The notes: a model not told the origin generated them from the letters alone. A stretch of DNA of 52,476 nt from Clostridium sp. K13 (GCF_019734195.1 NZ_JAASHM010000023.1:1-52476), one strand, 5' to 3'; numbered from the stretch's first letter, positions 1 to 8,939 are shown. Made by a program: numbers and translations.

Positions 1-42
1 TTAATATATTTTATATTATATTACATATTTGTATAAAATTAA

Positions 43-69
43 AGACTGTTGACACTTTGTCAACAGTCT
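43..69 (-). terminator. Rho-independent terminator-like hairpin
   Basis: A perfect 11-bp stem (43-53 with 59-69) closes a 5-base loop. On the minus strand it is followed by a T-rich stretch and on the plus strand by an A-run, so it suits minus-strand transcription. It lies about 170 bases beyond a first hairpin at 238-267 and may be a second stop for the gene at 264-590. Confidence 0.5.
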
Positions 70-237
70 GAAAAAAATTAATAATATTAATTTATTTTTT
101 CAATATTTTAGTTAAATCCATTACTATATAATATATCATATAGTTTAAAATCTTAACTGCATTTCTTGATTTAATAACTCACAGTTTTATCTTATAATCA
201 AATAAAATATTTCTCTTATATATTATGTATATAATAA

Positions 238-267
238 GTAAAGAATAACGAAAACGTTATTCTTTAC
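238..267 (-). terminator. Terminator overlapping the stop codon of the small Cys-rich gene
   Basis: A perfect 13-bp stem (238-250 with 255-267) has an AAAA loop. The TAA stop of the minus-strand gene lies inside the stem. The minus-strand tail is TTATTATAT, which is weak but U-rich. Confidence 0.6.
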
Positions 268-590
268 TTCTTCTTACTATTACAATTATTCTCCATACAA
301 TCTTGTAACATATCACTAATAGCATTTGTTAGTTGACAATTTGATGTCATTAAATAGTTATTAATCGCTTGATTATTCCATGCATATAAAAATATTAATA
401 GCAATATCAATTTCATAAATTGACAGCCATAACATTGTAATAAATTAAATAATTGACAAGTATAAAATTCATTTTGCTCATTAACAGCGCTAGTATCATC
501 ACAATAACTTGAACAAAGTTCTTTTAAATCATCTTCATCTAAGTTATTAATAATGTCATTTAAAGTTGCCGTTGTTCCCGATGTACTCAA
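264..590 (-). CDS. Small cysteine-rich hypothetical membrane protein
   Basis: This 108-residue protein is not one I recognise. It has an acidic N-terminal part (residues 10-40), eight cysteines spread over residues 27-103, and one hydrophobic segment at about 59-71 (MKLILLLIFLYAW) that could span the membrane. The C-terminus is Lys-rich. The start is TTG, supported by AAGGGG eight bases upstream. There is no N-terminal signal peptide. It appears to be transcribed alone, with a terminator at its stop codon and no neighbour on the same strand within 260 bases. The spaced cysteines could form disulfides or bind metal, but that is a guess. Confidence 0.6.
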   Translation of the reverse strand: MSTSGTTATLNDIINNLDEDDLKELCSSYCDDTSAVNEQNEFYTCQLFNLLQCYGCQFMKLILLLIFLYAWNNQAINNYLMTSNCQLTNAISDMLQDCMENNCNSKKK

Positions 591-802
591 CTTTCTTTCC
601 CCTTATAACTTATCTAACACTTCATAATACGGCAAAATTACAAACATTGTTACAAATTTATACTAATTCTATTTATTTAAGTTAATTTTACTAATATTAT
701 CATTATAAATCTTATTATATTGGTAAAACCCTAGTATTTTATTTCATAATTTTCTCCATCAAGTACACTATTATACTCTACAAGTAATATGTCTCCTCAA
801 GA

Positions 803-845
803 AAAGATGATATAAAATAATTTAGTATTATTTCATATCATCTTT
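803..845 (-). terminator. Terminator of the MATE exporter gene
   Basis: A 19-bp stem with one wobble pair (803-821 with 827-845) and a 5-base loop lies 13 bases past the stop codon of the minus-strand gene. The stem ends in TTTTCTT on the minus strand. Confidence 0.75.
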
Positions 846-857
846 AATTAACTTATT

Positions 858-2216
858 TTATGCTTTTATATGTCCATGTTTTAATAAACTTTTTATTCTT
901 TTGAAATAAGTAATTCCTAATGGAATTGATGCCGCAAGCCAAGCTACTGGATCCGCTAAACATATTCCTATAAACTCTATATATCTTGGCAGTGTAAAGG
1001 CAACTATAGCTCTTGCTATAAGTTCATATGCTCCAGCCATCATTGGAACAAAGGAATCACCTATTCCTTGAAGTGCATTTCTATATATAAATATTAAGCC
1101 TAAAGGTATAAAGAATATAGCTGATATATTAAGTACCTGTTGTGCATACATTAATATTTCTGCATCCGGATTGCTTATAAACATCATAACAAAGTATTTC
1201 CCAAGGAATATTAAAACTGCTCCTGCAACAATACTTGTAATAATAGATATTTTAGTACATTCCTTAACCCCTTGCTTTATACGTCCATATTCCTTAGCAC
1301 CAAGGTTTTGTCCACAATAAGTAGCCATTGTAACACCAAAAGTAATTGCTGGTTGCATAACAAGCTGTAAGGCCTTAGATGCTGCTGTATAAGAAGCAAT
1401 TACTGTAGATCCAAATACATTTAAAGCTCCTTGAACTGTCATTATTCCTATAGCTGTTATTGAAAATTGAAGTGCCATTGGAATTCCTATCTTTAAATGT
1501 TTATGATAATATCTTCTTTTAACCTTAAAATCTTCTTTTTTAAGTCTTAATATAGTAAATTTCTTATAAGTATAAACTAAACAAAGTATAGCCGAAATAC
1601 CTTGTGAAATAATTGTTGCATATGCTGCACCTGCAACACCCATTTTGAAATTAATTATAAATACTAAATCTAAAATAACATTTAAAACTGAAGATATAAT
1701 TAAAAAGTATAATGGTGTTTTACTATCACCTAATGCTCTTAATATACTTGCTATTAAGTTATATGCAACAGTTGCTACAACTCCACCATAAATTATTTTT
1801 ATATATGTATAAGCATCACTTAGGATATTTTCAGGAGTATTCATTAATTTTAATAAAGGTTTTGCTCCTAATAAGCTTATTAATGTTACTATAATTACTG
1901 AAATAACTGTTAAAGTTATTGCACTGGCAACAGCTTTACGAAGACCCTTTTCATCCTTTGCTCCAAACCTTTGTGATACTAAAACTGCAAATCCACTAGT
2001 TAACCCTGTTGCAAATCCATTTACTAAAAACACCATAGATCCTGTTGAACCAACAGCTGCTAAAGCATCAACACCTACAAATCTACCAACTATTATTGTA
2101 TCTACCATACTATAAAATTGCTGGAATATATTTCCTATTAGCAATGGTATAGAAAATAGTAATATTAACTTAACAGGATTACCTTTAGTCATATCATTTG
2201 TCATATTATTTTTCAT
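858..2216 (-). CDS. MATE family multidrug/cation antiporter
   Basis: A 452-residue inner-membrane protein of the MATE family (Na+ or H+ driven export of drugs or metabolites). It has the expected length and about twelve membrane segments. Visible family hallmarks are the N-terminal PLLIGNIFQQFYSMVDTIIVG segment, the GSTGSMVFLVNGFATGL stretch, and the second-half FGVTMATYCGQNLGA segment, which is the repeat of the first-half pattern. The start lies 10 bases after a GGGGG ribosome site; later in-frame ATGs at codons 5 and 9 cannot be excluded. It is a single-gene unit with its own terminator at 803-845. The substrate cannot be told from sequence. Confidence 0.9.
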   Translation of the reverse strand: MKNNMTNDMTKGNPVKLILLFSIPLLIGNIFQQFYSMVDTIIVGRFVGVDALAAVGSTGSMVFLVNGFATGLTSGFAVLVSQRFGAKDEKGLRKAVASAITLTVISVIIVTLISLLGAKPLLKLMNTPENILSDAYTYIKIIYGGVVATVAYNLIASILRALGDSKTPLYFLIISSVLNVILDLVFIINFKMGVAGAAYATIISQGISAILCLVYTYKKFTILRLKKEDFKVKRRYYHKHLKIGIPMALQFSITAIGIMTVQGALNVFGSTVIASYTAASKALQLVMQPAITFGVTMATYCGQNLGAKEYGRIKQGVKECTKISIITSIVAGAVLIFLGKYFVMMFISNPDAEILMYAQQVLNISAIFFIPLGLIFIYRNALQGIGDSFVPMMAGAYELIARAIVAFTLPRYIEFIGICLADPVAWLAASIPLGITYFKRIKSLLKHGHIKA

Positions 2217-2293
2217 CTAATTATCGCCCCCTAACATTTTATTTCACAATTAAATAGAATAACATTTTTTTATGTCTTTTGCAAAACAAATTT

Positions 2294-2356
2294 TAAGATG
2301 AGAATTAAACTCTTCACTAAATAATTAATTACCTACTTCGGTTTATTCTCATCTTA
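2294..2356 (-). terminator. Possible terminator of the ddl-regulator operon
   Basis: A perfect 12-bp stem (2294-2305 with 2345-2356) lies 11 bases past the stop of the minus-strand regulator gene. The loop is long (39 bases). The minus-strand tail is AAAATTTGTTTTG, so termination may be inefficient. Confidence 0.45.
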
Positions 2357-2366
2357 TTAAAATTTA

Positions 2367-3812
2367 TTATTTTTTTAACTCATTCTTTATACTACCTATT
2401 ATTTTAATTCCTTCTTCAATTTCATTAAGAGTTAGTCTTGATAATCCTAACCTTAAAGTATTATTAGAAATGTTATCTACTGAAAAAATATCACCTGGAG
2501 TAAATATTACCCCCTTTTCATAACATCCATTTAATAGTTGCCTAGAATTTATGCCTTCTATCCCTATATAAATATGGAGCCCACCTTCTCCCCATACAAA
2601 AGTTGGCTTAACATATCTATTAATACATTCTAAAGCAAACTCATACTTTTCCTTATATACTTTTCTAACTTTTTTTATCTGTTTATCAAATGCACCTGAT
2701 CTTAAATACTCATAAAGTATCCCTTGATCTAAAAATGATGTATGAATATTTTTACAACGCTTAACACTTTCTAAAATATCTATAACTTTTTTATCAGCAA
2801 GTATCCACCCTACTCTTATTCCCGGAAATAATATTTTTGAGAAACTCCCTATATAAATAACACCACTACCGCCATTATCAAGTGCTGCTATGGGAGATAC
2901 ATGCGTACTATTATATAAAAGTTCCTCATTGAAACCATCTTCTATAATTGGAACATTATATTTTTTAAATAGATTATAAACAGTATATCTTTTTTCACCT
3001 TTCATTACTATTCCTGTTGGATTATGATATGAAGGTATTAAATATCCTAGTTTTATATCACCCTTACTTAATTTTTCTTCTAACTCTTTAGTATCTATTC
3101 CCTCTTCATTCATAGATACACCTACTACATCAAGTTCATGAACTCTCATAATTTTTATTGCTGTATTATGAGTTGGATTTTCACAAATAATTTTATCACT
3201 AGGATTTGTATATGCCGTAAGAATCATTTCTAATCCTTCTGTAAATCCATTAACAATTATAATATCCTTTCCCTCTATATCTACACCCTTAGTTTTCATA
3301 TAATTTAAAAGATATTCCATAAGAGGCTTATAACCTTTTGCATACCCATAATTTAAAATTTTATGTCCTTCAATGGAAATACTATTTAAAAAGGCTTTTT
3401 TAAATTCTTCCATATCAAACAATTCACCATCTGGTGATATACTTTTAAAAGATATTAAATTCTTTTCCCATGGTATTTCATGCTTAATTATATCTAAATC
3501 ATACGATGTTTTTCCATAAGTATTAACCTTCTCTTCCCAGTTAATTTTCCACCCATTTTTATCTTTTGACTTATTTGGTGAAATAAATGTTCCCTTCCCC
3601 TTTACAGTATAAACAATACCTTGATCCTCTAAATTTTCATACGCTGTAATTATAGAATTTCTGCTTACACCTAATATTTTAGAAAGCTCCCTTGTTGCAG
3701 GAAGCTTTCCATTATTAACAACCATATTATTTTCAATCATTTTTTTTATATAATTTTCTATTTGCATATAAATTGGTTCATTATCATTAAAATCTATATT
3801 AGAAAATATCAC
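2367..3812 (-). CDS. MocR/GabR-type transcriptional regulator next to ddl (DdlR-like)
   Basis: A PLP-dependent transcription factor with a GntR winged helix-turn-helix (about residues 10-78, with PATRELSKILGVSRNSI) fused to an aminotransferase class I domain. The PLP-binding lysine sits in GSFSKILFPGIRVGW at about residue 326, and the ENPTHN and PSYHNPTG elements are present. Length (481) is normal for the family. The longest frame starts at TTG 3821, directly abutting the AGGAG site; GTG at 3812 has 9-base spacing and is preferred. It lies just after ddl. MocR proteins of the DdlR type activate D-Ala-D-Ala ligase genes in Bacillales, so control of the upstream ddl is the natural inference. 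GabR or PdxR roles are alternatives with no support from the context. Confidence 0.85.
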   Translation of the reverse strand: MIFSNIDFNDNEPIYMQIENYIKKMIENNMVVNNGKLPATRELSKILGVSRNSIITAYENLEDQGIVYTVKGKGTFISPNKSKDKNGWKINWEEKVNTYGKTSYDLDIIKHEIPWEKNLISFKSISPDGELFDMEEFKKAFLNSISIEGHKILNYGYAKGYKPLMEYLLNYMKTKGVDIEGKDIIIVNGFTEGLEMILTAYTNPSDKIICENPTHNTAIKIMRVHELDVVGVSMNEEGIDTKELEEKLSKGDIKLGYLIPSYHNPTGIVMKGEKRYTVYNLFKKYNVPIIEDGFNEELLYNSTHVSPIAALDNGGSGVIYIGSFSKILFPGIRVGWILADKKVIDILESVKRCKNIHTSFLDQGILYEYLRSGAFDKQIKKVRKVYKEKYEFALECINRYVKPTFVWGEGGLHIYIGIEGINSRQLLNGCYEKGVIFTPGDIFSVDNISNNTLRLGLSRLTLNEIEEGIKIIGSIKNELKK

Positions 3813-3824
3813 TCTTTTCAACTC

Positions 3825-4724
3825 CTACATAAGTGAGTATTCTATTATCATATCTAAAAGCTCACTAAAATTATATCCTCTTGCTCTTGCACTCTTAGGA
3901 ATAAGACTTGATGTAGTCATTCCTGGCAGTGTATTAATTTCTAAAAAGTAAGGAATATTATTACTTATTATCATATCAATTCGTGCATAGCTCTTGCAAC
4001 CCAAAACATCCCATATACTTTTTGAAATCTTATTAATACTTTTTTGAAGCTCTTTATCTAAAAAACTTACTTCTTCATTTGCACCATTTTCTTCATATTT
4101 AGATTTATAATCAAAAAATTCACCCATATTTGCCTTAATAACAACTGTAGGAAAAACTTCTCCATTTAAAATAAATGATGTAATTTCTTCTCCATCTATA
4201 TATTTTTCTATCATTACCTCTTTATCATACTTTAAAGCTTCTTTCACTGCATTTTCTATTTCACTTTCATTTCTTATTAAAAATGTTGCTACACTAGAAC
4301 CTCCATTATTAGGCTTTATGAATACTGGATATCCAATTTCTTGTATTTTTTTATAATTAATATCTTCTAGTGATTTCACTGTAATCCAAGATGCTGTTTC
4401 TATACCTATACTTTTTACCAATCTCTTTGTTAAACATTTATTCATAGAAATTGCACTACATAATACTCCACATCCACTATAAGGAATTCCCATAGTTTCT
4501 AATGTCCCTTGTATAGTTCCATCCTCACCAAATCTACCATGTAATGCTATAAAAGCAAAATCTATTTCCTTGACCTTTTCTATTACTTCTTTTTGGGAAT
4601 TAATTATTATCGGTATTATTTTTTCATATTTATCTTTATTTAAGTTTTTAATTACTTGCTCTCCAGACTTCAAACTAATTTCTCTTTCAGAAGATATCCC
4701 CCCCATAATTACACCAATTTTCAT
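3825..4724 (-). CDS. ddl: D-alanine--D-alanine ligase
   Basis: An ATP-grasp enzyme that joins two D-alanines for peptidoglycan precursors in the cytosol. The 299-residue length fits the short Ddl form. Visible hallmarks: MGGISSEREISLKSG near the N-terminus, ALHGRFGEDG, the KPNNGGSS ATP-grasp segment, EKYIDGEE, and the C-terminal EINTLPGMTTSSLIPK that holds the metal and substrate loop. It is the first gene of a two-gene unit with the MocR-type regulator, 12 bases apart by the preferred regulator start. A terminator-like hairpin lies in its leader at 4780-4823, so expression may be attenuated as well as controlled by the regulator. Confidence 0.93.
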   Translation of the reverse strand: MKIGVIMGGISSEREISLKSGEQVIKNLNKDKYEKIIPIIINSQKEVIEKVKEIDFAFIALHGRFGEDGTIQGTLETMGIPYSGCGVLCSAISMNKCLTKRLVKSIGIETASWITVKSLEDINYKKIQEIGYPVFIKPNNGGSSVATFLIRNESEIENAVKEALKYDKEVMIEKYIDGEEITSFILNGEVFPTVVIKANMGEFFDYKSKYEENGANEEVSFLDKELQKSINKISKSIWDVLGCKSYARIDMIISNNIPYFLEINTLPGMTTSSLIPKSARARGYNFSELLDMIIEYSLM

Positions 4725-4779
4725 ATTATCACTCCTAATTTTCTTTTTCTCTGTTTATTGTATGAATTATTTATAAATC

Positions 4780-4823
4780 AAAAAAGCACCACACTCTATT
4801 TATTTTTCACTTACTGTGGTTCT
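4780..4823 (-). promoter_or_regulatory. Terminator-like hairpin in the ddl leader
   Basis: On the minus strand a 9-bp stem with one mismatch (4815-4823 with 4785-4793) is followed directly by six Ts, 56 bases before the ddl start. No minus-strand gene lies upstream, because the next gene is divergent, so this hairpin must sit in the ddl leader and not at the end of another gene. It has no T-box sequence. It could be an attenuator or simply a weak structural element. Confidence 0.45.
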
Positions 4824-4952
4824 AATAATTAATTTATAACCTCTTTATAATTTATTAAAACTTTCTTAAAAAAACATTAATCCTATACACTCTCTCGGAA
4901 ATTATAGGTAAAATATATATAATTTAACTTATATACCATTGAGGAGGATATT

Positions 4953-6893
4953 ATGAATTTACAAAATAAGTTTAAAGAAAAATTTAGTAATAGTCATAAC
5001 AAACGTGAAATAAAAAAACAACAACGCTTTTATGAAAATATGATTACTTCTTCAGATGAAAACTCAACTAGTATTATTTTTAATAAAACATCTTTAGCAT
5101 GGTTAATTGTACTAGTAACATTATTATTACAATTAATTTCATTAGCAACTACTTACAAAGGTAGTATTGTCTATTTTGGTGGAATTAACTTACCTTTTAA
5201 CCTAAGTGCTCCACTATTATTTGCTTTATCAATTCAACTTATTGTTTTTTGTGTAAGTCATACTTTAAGGTCTAATTTTAGAAAAGGATTTTTAATAGTC
5301 TTAATTCTAGCCACATTATGCTCTACCTATTTTTCATATATAGGAATATATAATTATATTAATTCTCCTCTAAATTATTTAGAAGAAAGATATACTCAAA
5401 TAAATAGTAATATTTCTGATAAATATGAAACTTTAAGAGAAACAAATAAAAGCTCTATAACAAAAACTATGCTTAATCTAATAAATGATTTAAGTACAAG
5501 CTATGCGTCTTTAAGCATGGAAGTTGATAATAACAATAAGTTATCAGAAGATATAGCTAATATTTCTATAGATAATAACATCATAAATTCTCAAACTAAT
5601 AGTGTTAGCAAACCTAACATAAATAACTATGGTGATAATTTAGATCAGTATTATTCAGATATGGCTAAATATAATGCTGCAATAGGTAATATGATTACAG
5701 ATAGTACTAAACAAGATTCTTCTTTAAAAAATGAATTATATAATGCTCAAGTAAACTCTATCTTAGGTGGTAAATCTCTTGATGAATTTACTGCTGAAAG
5801 CATAGATACTAAAAGTAAAAAAGAACAATTAGAAAAAGGGGTAAATACCTCTTATACTTTAATCTCTTCTGAAGAAAACTCTCTTACTATAGATGAAAAA
5901 CTATTAAAAATACAAGACTACTGCCAAAACTATATCCAAGGAATTAATGGAGATAAAGATATTTTCACTACTATTTTATTAAATTTAAATTCTCAAATAT
6001 TAATAATTAAAAATGAATCCTCTATTGATAATTTACAAACTCAAATAAATGAATTTCTAATTTTAAATAAAAAAGATTCAGATATTATGAAGTCTTTTTC
6101 CGATTTAAAATCTATAGTTTATACAAATTCAACAGGAAACAACTATTCTGATAATGTAACTCTTACAGAAGAAAATGCCATGGAACTTTACTCTTTAATG
6201 AATTCTGAAGTTAAAAGTGCACTATATACTTTAAATCATATTTCTAGCAATACAGAAAAAATTAACTCTAATAACGAAGATTATATAATTCATAATCTTT
6301 ATGTTTTACCAGTTCTTAATCTATTTACTTTAAATGAAGAAATAAGTATGTCTTGGTTTTGTTTAATTTTTGCAATATTGATTGATGGTCTAACTATAAT
6401 ATTTGCCATAATGGAAGGTAAAGAAAAAACTCCATTATTTGCGAAATCTACAAAAGAAGTTGTCGGTAGGTCTAAAGATTCAATTGAAAACTTACTAATG
6501 CTTTCACTTTTATCTTCTGATATAGATAGCCGTGATGAAGAAAGAGTTGAAAAAATATTATTAAAATTAAAAAACTTTGTTTCAAGCTTTAACCTTTTAA
6601 CAGAAGCATTGGAAAATGGATATTCTATGTACTGTCCTTTAAGTAGCTTAGAGGAATACCAAGGCTTTTTAGCAACCCTATGTCAATTTAATTTAGCAAC
6701 TATAATTAGCTCTAAAGAATTATTCTTTAATGATCAAACACCTGACATTCAAGATGAAAATTTTGTTTTAATAAAAACTAAGTTTATGATTTGGGCAAAT
6801 GATAAAATTGTTTCTTTAACATTAAATAATCAATATATAGATTCACTAAATAAGCTTGATGAAAACTATATTATGAATGGAGAGCTATTATAA
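4953..6893 (+). CDS. Hypothetical membrane protein with a large coiled extracytoplasmic region
   Basis: A 646-residue protein of unknown function. A charged N-terminus is followed by three membrane segments (about 48-70, 82-104 and 113-135), a long polar Asn/Ser/Lys-rich helical region (about 140-450), a fourth membrane segment (about 463-485) and a 160-residue C-terminal domain containing VEKILLKLKNFVSSFNLLTEAL. This layout places a roughly 320-residue domain on one face of the membrane and the tail on the other. A good GAGGAGG ribosome site supports the ATG. The stop overlaps the start of the next gene (TAATG), so the two are translationally coupled and probably form a complex. No enzymatic motif was recognised. 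Confidence 0.7.
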   Translation: MNLQNKFKEKFSNSHNKREIKKQQRFYENMITSSDENSTSIIFNKTSLAWLIVLVTLLLQLISLATTYKGSIVYFGGINLPFNLSAPLLFALSIQLIVFCVSHTLRSNFRKGFLIVLILATLCSTYFSYIGIYNYINSPLNYLEERYTQINSNISDKYETLRETNKSSITKTMLNLINDLSTSYASLSMEVDNNNKLSEDIANISIDNNIINSQTNSVSKPNINNYGDNLDQYYSDMAKYNAAIGNMITDSTKQDSSLKNELYNAQVNSILGGKSLDEFTAESIDTKSKKEQLEKGVNTSYTLISSEENSLTIDEKLLKIQDYCQNYIQGINGDKDIFTTILLNLNSQILIIKNESSIDNLQTQINEFLILNKKDSDIMKSFSDLKSIVYTNSTGNNYSDNVTLTEENAMELYSLMNSEVKSALYTLNHISSNTEKINSNNEDYIIHNLYVLPVLNLFTLNEEISMSWFCLIFAILIDGLTIIFAIMEGKEKTPLFAKSTKEVVGRSKDSIENLLMLSLLSSDIDSRDEERVEKILLKLKNFVSSFNLLTEALENGYSMYCPLSSLEEYQGFLATLCQFNLATIISSKELFFNDQTPDIQDENFVLIKTKFMIWANDKIVSLTLNNQYIDSLNKLDENYIMNGELL

Positions 6894-7534
6894 TGTTTAA
6901 ATTAGAATTATTAATAATCATAGTTGGAATAATCGTTTTTATTTTACAAAATAAAATAAGAACTAATAAAACTGAAATATCAAAAAAAATAGTCTATTGG
7001 ACCATTATGTTTTTTATAAGTTTATCCTTTAATACTATTTTATTTACTAACTTTGGTAAATGGTATAATCTATCTAGCTATTTAAATTTAAATACATTGC
7101 TTATATTTATTGCTATAATATTAGGATATTTCCTTATCCAAGCATTATCGCCATTTAAATTTTTTAGAAAATTAATAAATTATTTTAGATTAATATTTTC
7201 TAATAAAATTGATAAAACACTACCTAATATTAATAAAGAAACAAAATACGAACGTCAATCCCACTTTGAGATTTTTCTTGAAACAATATGCTGGATAGGT
7301 TTTATTTCAATATTTGCTTTAGAAGTTTATTTAAATCTCTTTAACACTATAGATAATTATATTAAAAATAATTTTGTATTAGTCATTTGTCTAATTATCA
7401 TGATTACTCTTCCTATAACTTTAAGACAAATACTATTTTATCTATTTAATGTTAGATTAATTAATAAAACTTCACTTTCTATGGAAGAAATTAATCTTAA
7501 TGAAAAGCTTAAAAAAACTAATATTAAATTATAA
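6893..7534 (+). CDS. Hypothetical multi-pass membrane protein
   Basis: A 213-residue protein with five hydrophobic segments (about 4-20, 34-52, 65-87, 124-145 and 155-185). There are no recognisable motifs. Its ATG overlaps the stop of the 646-residue gene, and the unit ends at a strong terminator at 7543, so it is very likely the partner of that protein. I cannot assign a function. Confidence 0.65.
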   Translation: MFKLELLIIIVGIIVFILQNKIRTNKTEISKKIVYWTIMFFISLSFNTILFTNFGKWYNLSSYLNLNTLLIFIAIILGYFLIQALSPFKFFRKLINYFRLIFSNKIDKTLPNINKETKYERQSHFEIFLETICWIGFISIFALEVYLNLFNTIDNYIKNNFVLVICLIIMITLPITLRQILFYLFNVRLINKTSLSMEEINLNEKLKKTNIKL

Positions 7535-7542
7535 ATAAGAAT

Positions 7543-7595
7543 AGTTTATATAAAATACATTAAAATAATTATAGTATTTTATATAAACTTTTTTT
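7543..7595 (+). terminator. Strong Rho-independent terminator
   Basis: A perfect 16-bp stem (7543-7558 with 7574-7589), a 15-base loop and a run of seven Ts. It ends the two-gene membrane unit. Confidence 0.85.
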
Positions 7596-7616
7596 GTCAA
7601 AAATACCATAAAGAAC

Positions 7617-7645
7617 TTGACTTTAAGTTATTATTAGTAGATAAT
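7617..7645 (+). promoter_or_regulatory. Sigma-A promoter of the flavin reductase gene
   Basis: TTGACT (7617-7622) and GATAAT (7640-7645) are separated by exactly 17 bases. They lie 33 bases before the start codon, which is preceded by AGGGAGG. Confidence 0.65.
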
Positions 7646-7677
7646 TATTATTAGTTAATAGTAGGGAGGATGTTTAT

Positions 7678-8424
7678 ATGAGTAATATTTTAAATGGTTC
7701 TTGGAACGGATTCAGAGAATTAGTATTAGTAGACAAGGTTCAGGTATGCCCTGATATTATTTCATTTTATTTTAAATCAAAAGATGGAGGCAAACTTGTA
7801 AAACATATAGCTGGACAATTTTTACCCTTCAAAATAAAAACTGATGATCCTAAATATAAAGATGTAATAAGAACTTATAGTTTATCTATGTTTCCTAATG
7901 ATGATACTTACAGAATAAGTGTAAAAAAAATAAATGGTGGTTTAATTAGCACTTACTTACATGAAAATCTTAATATAGGTGATTCTATTGAGGCAATGGT
8001 TCCAACTGGATTATTCACTATAAATAATAAAAATAATGATATAGTTTTATTATCTGGAGGAATTGGAGTTACACCATTATTATCTATGTTATACGAAGAA
8101 TCTTCTCATAGAAATAATATTCATTTTATACAAGCAGTTCAAAATTCAACTTTACATCCATTTAAAAATGATATAGAACAAATAGCTCAATTTAGAGGAA
8201 TAGAGAATACTGTTTTCTACTCTCACCCTTTAGATACTGATAAAGAAGGCATTAATTACGATTTTACAGGTTATGTAAATAAAGATTTTCTTAAAAATAA
8301 CGTAAACTTAAATTCTGATTTTTATCTTTGTGGTCCACCTCCTTTTATGAAGGCTGTTGAAGGTATTTTAATTGAGCTTGGAGTAGATAATTCGAAAATT
8401 AATTATGAACTTTTTAGTAATTAA
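7678..8424 (+). CDS. FAD/NAD-binding oxidoreductase, flavohemoprotein-reductase type
   Basis: A 248-residue cytosolic protein of the ferredoxin-NADP reductase superfamily, closest in layout to the reductase half of flavohemoglobins. The FAD motif RTYSLS is at about residues 64-69, the NAD-site glycine motif LSGGIGVTPLLSML at about 125-138, and the C-terminal CGPPPFMKAV at about 219-228. It has no globin domain and no 2Fe-2S domain, so it would pass electrons from NAD(P)H to a separate partner. It is a single-gene unit with its own promoter at 7617-7645. The partner, perhaps an oxidative or nitrosative stress protein, is not in the window. Confidence 0.85.
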   Translation: MSNILNGSWNGFRELVLVDKVQVCPDIISFYFKSKDGGKLVKHIAGQFLPFKIKTDDPKYKDVIRTYSLSMFPNDDTYRISVKKINGGLISTYLHENLNIGDSIEAMVPTGLFTINNKNNDIVLLSGGIGVTPLLSMLYEESSHRNNIHFIQAVQNSTLHPFKNDIEQIAQFRGIENTVFYSHPLDTDKEGINYDFTGYVNKDFLKNNVNLNSDFYLCGPPPFMKAVEGILIELGVDNSKINYELFSN

Positions 8425-8465
8425 AGGAAAAAGGTAATTTATCCAAATTCTATTTTCATACTTTA

Positions 8466-8643
8466 AATAAATTGCGAACTACAGTGAGAACGAAAAATGG
8501 AATATTAATTTTTTCTCTTCATTGTTTTTCTTAGTTCTCCGACTTATAGTTAACGACTCTTGCTACAAATTTGTATGACAAGTCGTTAACTCTAGGGGGA
8601 TTAAGCTTAAATTGCAGACTTAAGCTTTAGTTCGCAGTTTATT
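8466..8643. other. 178-base structured element with a predicted four-way junction
   Basis: Four nested or adjacent inverted repeats fold the element into a cloverleaf. P1 closes it with 16 bp and one wobble (8466-8481 with 8628-8643). P2 is 8486-8491 with 8534-8539. P3 is an 11-bp perfect stem (8548-8558 with 8581-8591) whose loop carries the palindrome TACAAATTTGTA. P4 is 8603-8610 with 8620-8627. It lies between convergent genes and is visibly richer in G and C than its surroundings. It has no U-tract on either side and no coding potential. It could be a structured RNA or a small non-autonomous mobile element with 16-bp terminal inverted repeats; no clear target duplication was seen. Confidence 0.55.
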
Positions 8644-8654
8644 CATTATATTAA

Positions 8655-8939
8655 TTATTTAATTTTATCAATTCTAAAAGGTATTCCACTTATGTTACTA
8701 TCTTTATTCTCACTTACTACTTTATCAGCATCTTCAACTATATTTTCTAACTCTATATAAGAATTCTCTTCAATAACACCAAAATCATCTTGAACAAAGT
8801 CATTATTTGATGTAAAGTCACTAATTTTTAAATCTTCTAAATTTCTACTCATTGCTCTAACGGGATCATCATTAAATCTATTACTTGAAAGATTTTCTTT
8901 ATTTTTCAACTCTAATTTATCTAATATATCTTTACTCAT
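8655..8939 (-). CDS. Small acidic hypothetical protein
   Basis: A 94-residue, polar, strongly acidic and probably disordered protein with no membrane segment and no cysteines. I do not recognise it. The start is supported by a GGGAG ribosome site. It follows the membrane/zinc-ribbon gene at 8991-9425 by 51 bases on the same strand and is probably co-transcribed. It ends just beside the structured element at 8466-8643. Confidence 0.55.
   Translation of the reverse strand: MSKDILDKLELKNKENLSSNRFNDDPVRAMSRNLEDLKISDFTSNNDFVQDDFGVIEENSYIELENIVEDADKVVSENKDSNISGIPFRIDKIK

Noticed and set aside
4725..4952. T-box or amino-acid riboswitch in front of ddl
   Set aside because: The T-box core and specifier stem are absent; only a simple terminator-like hairpin is present.
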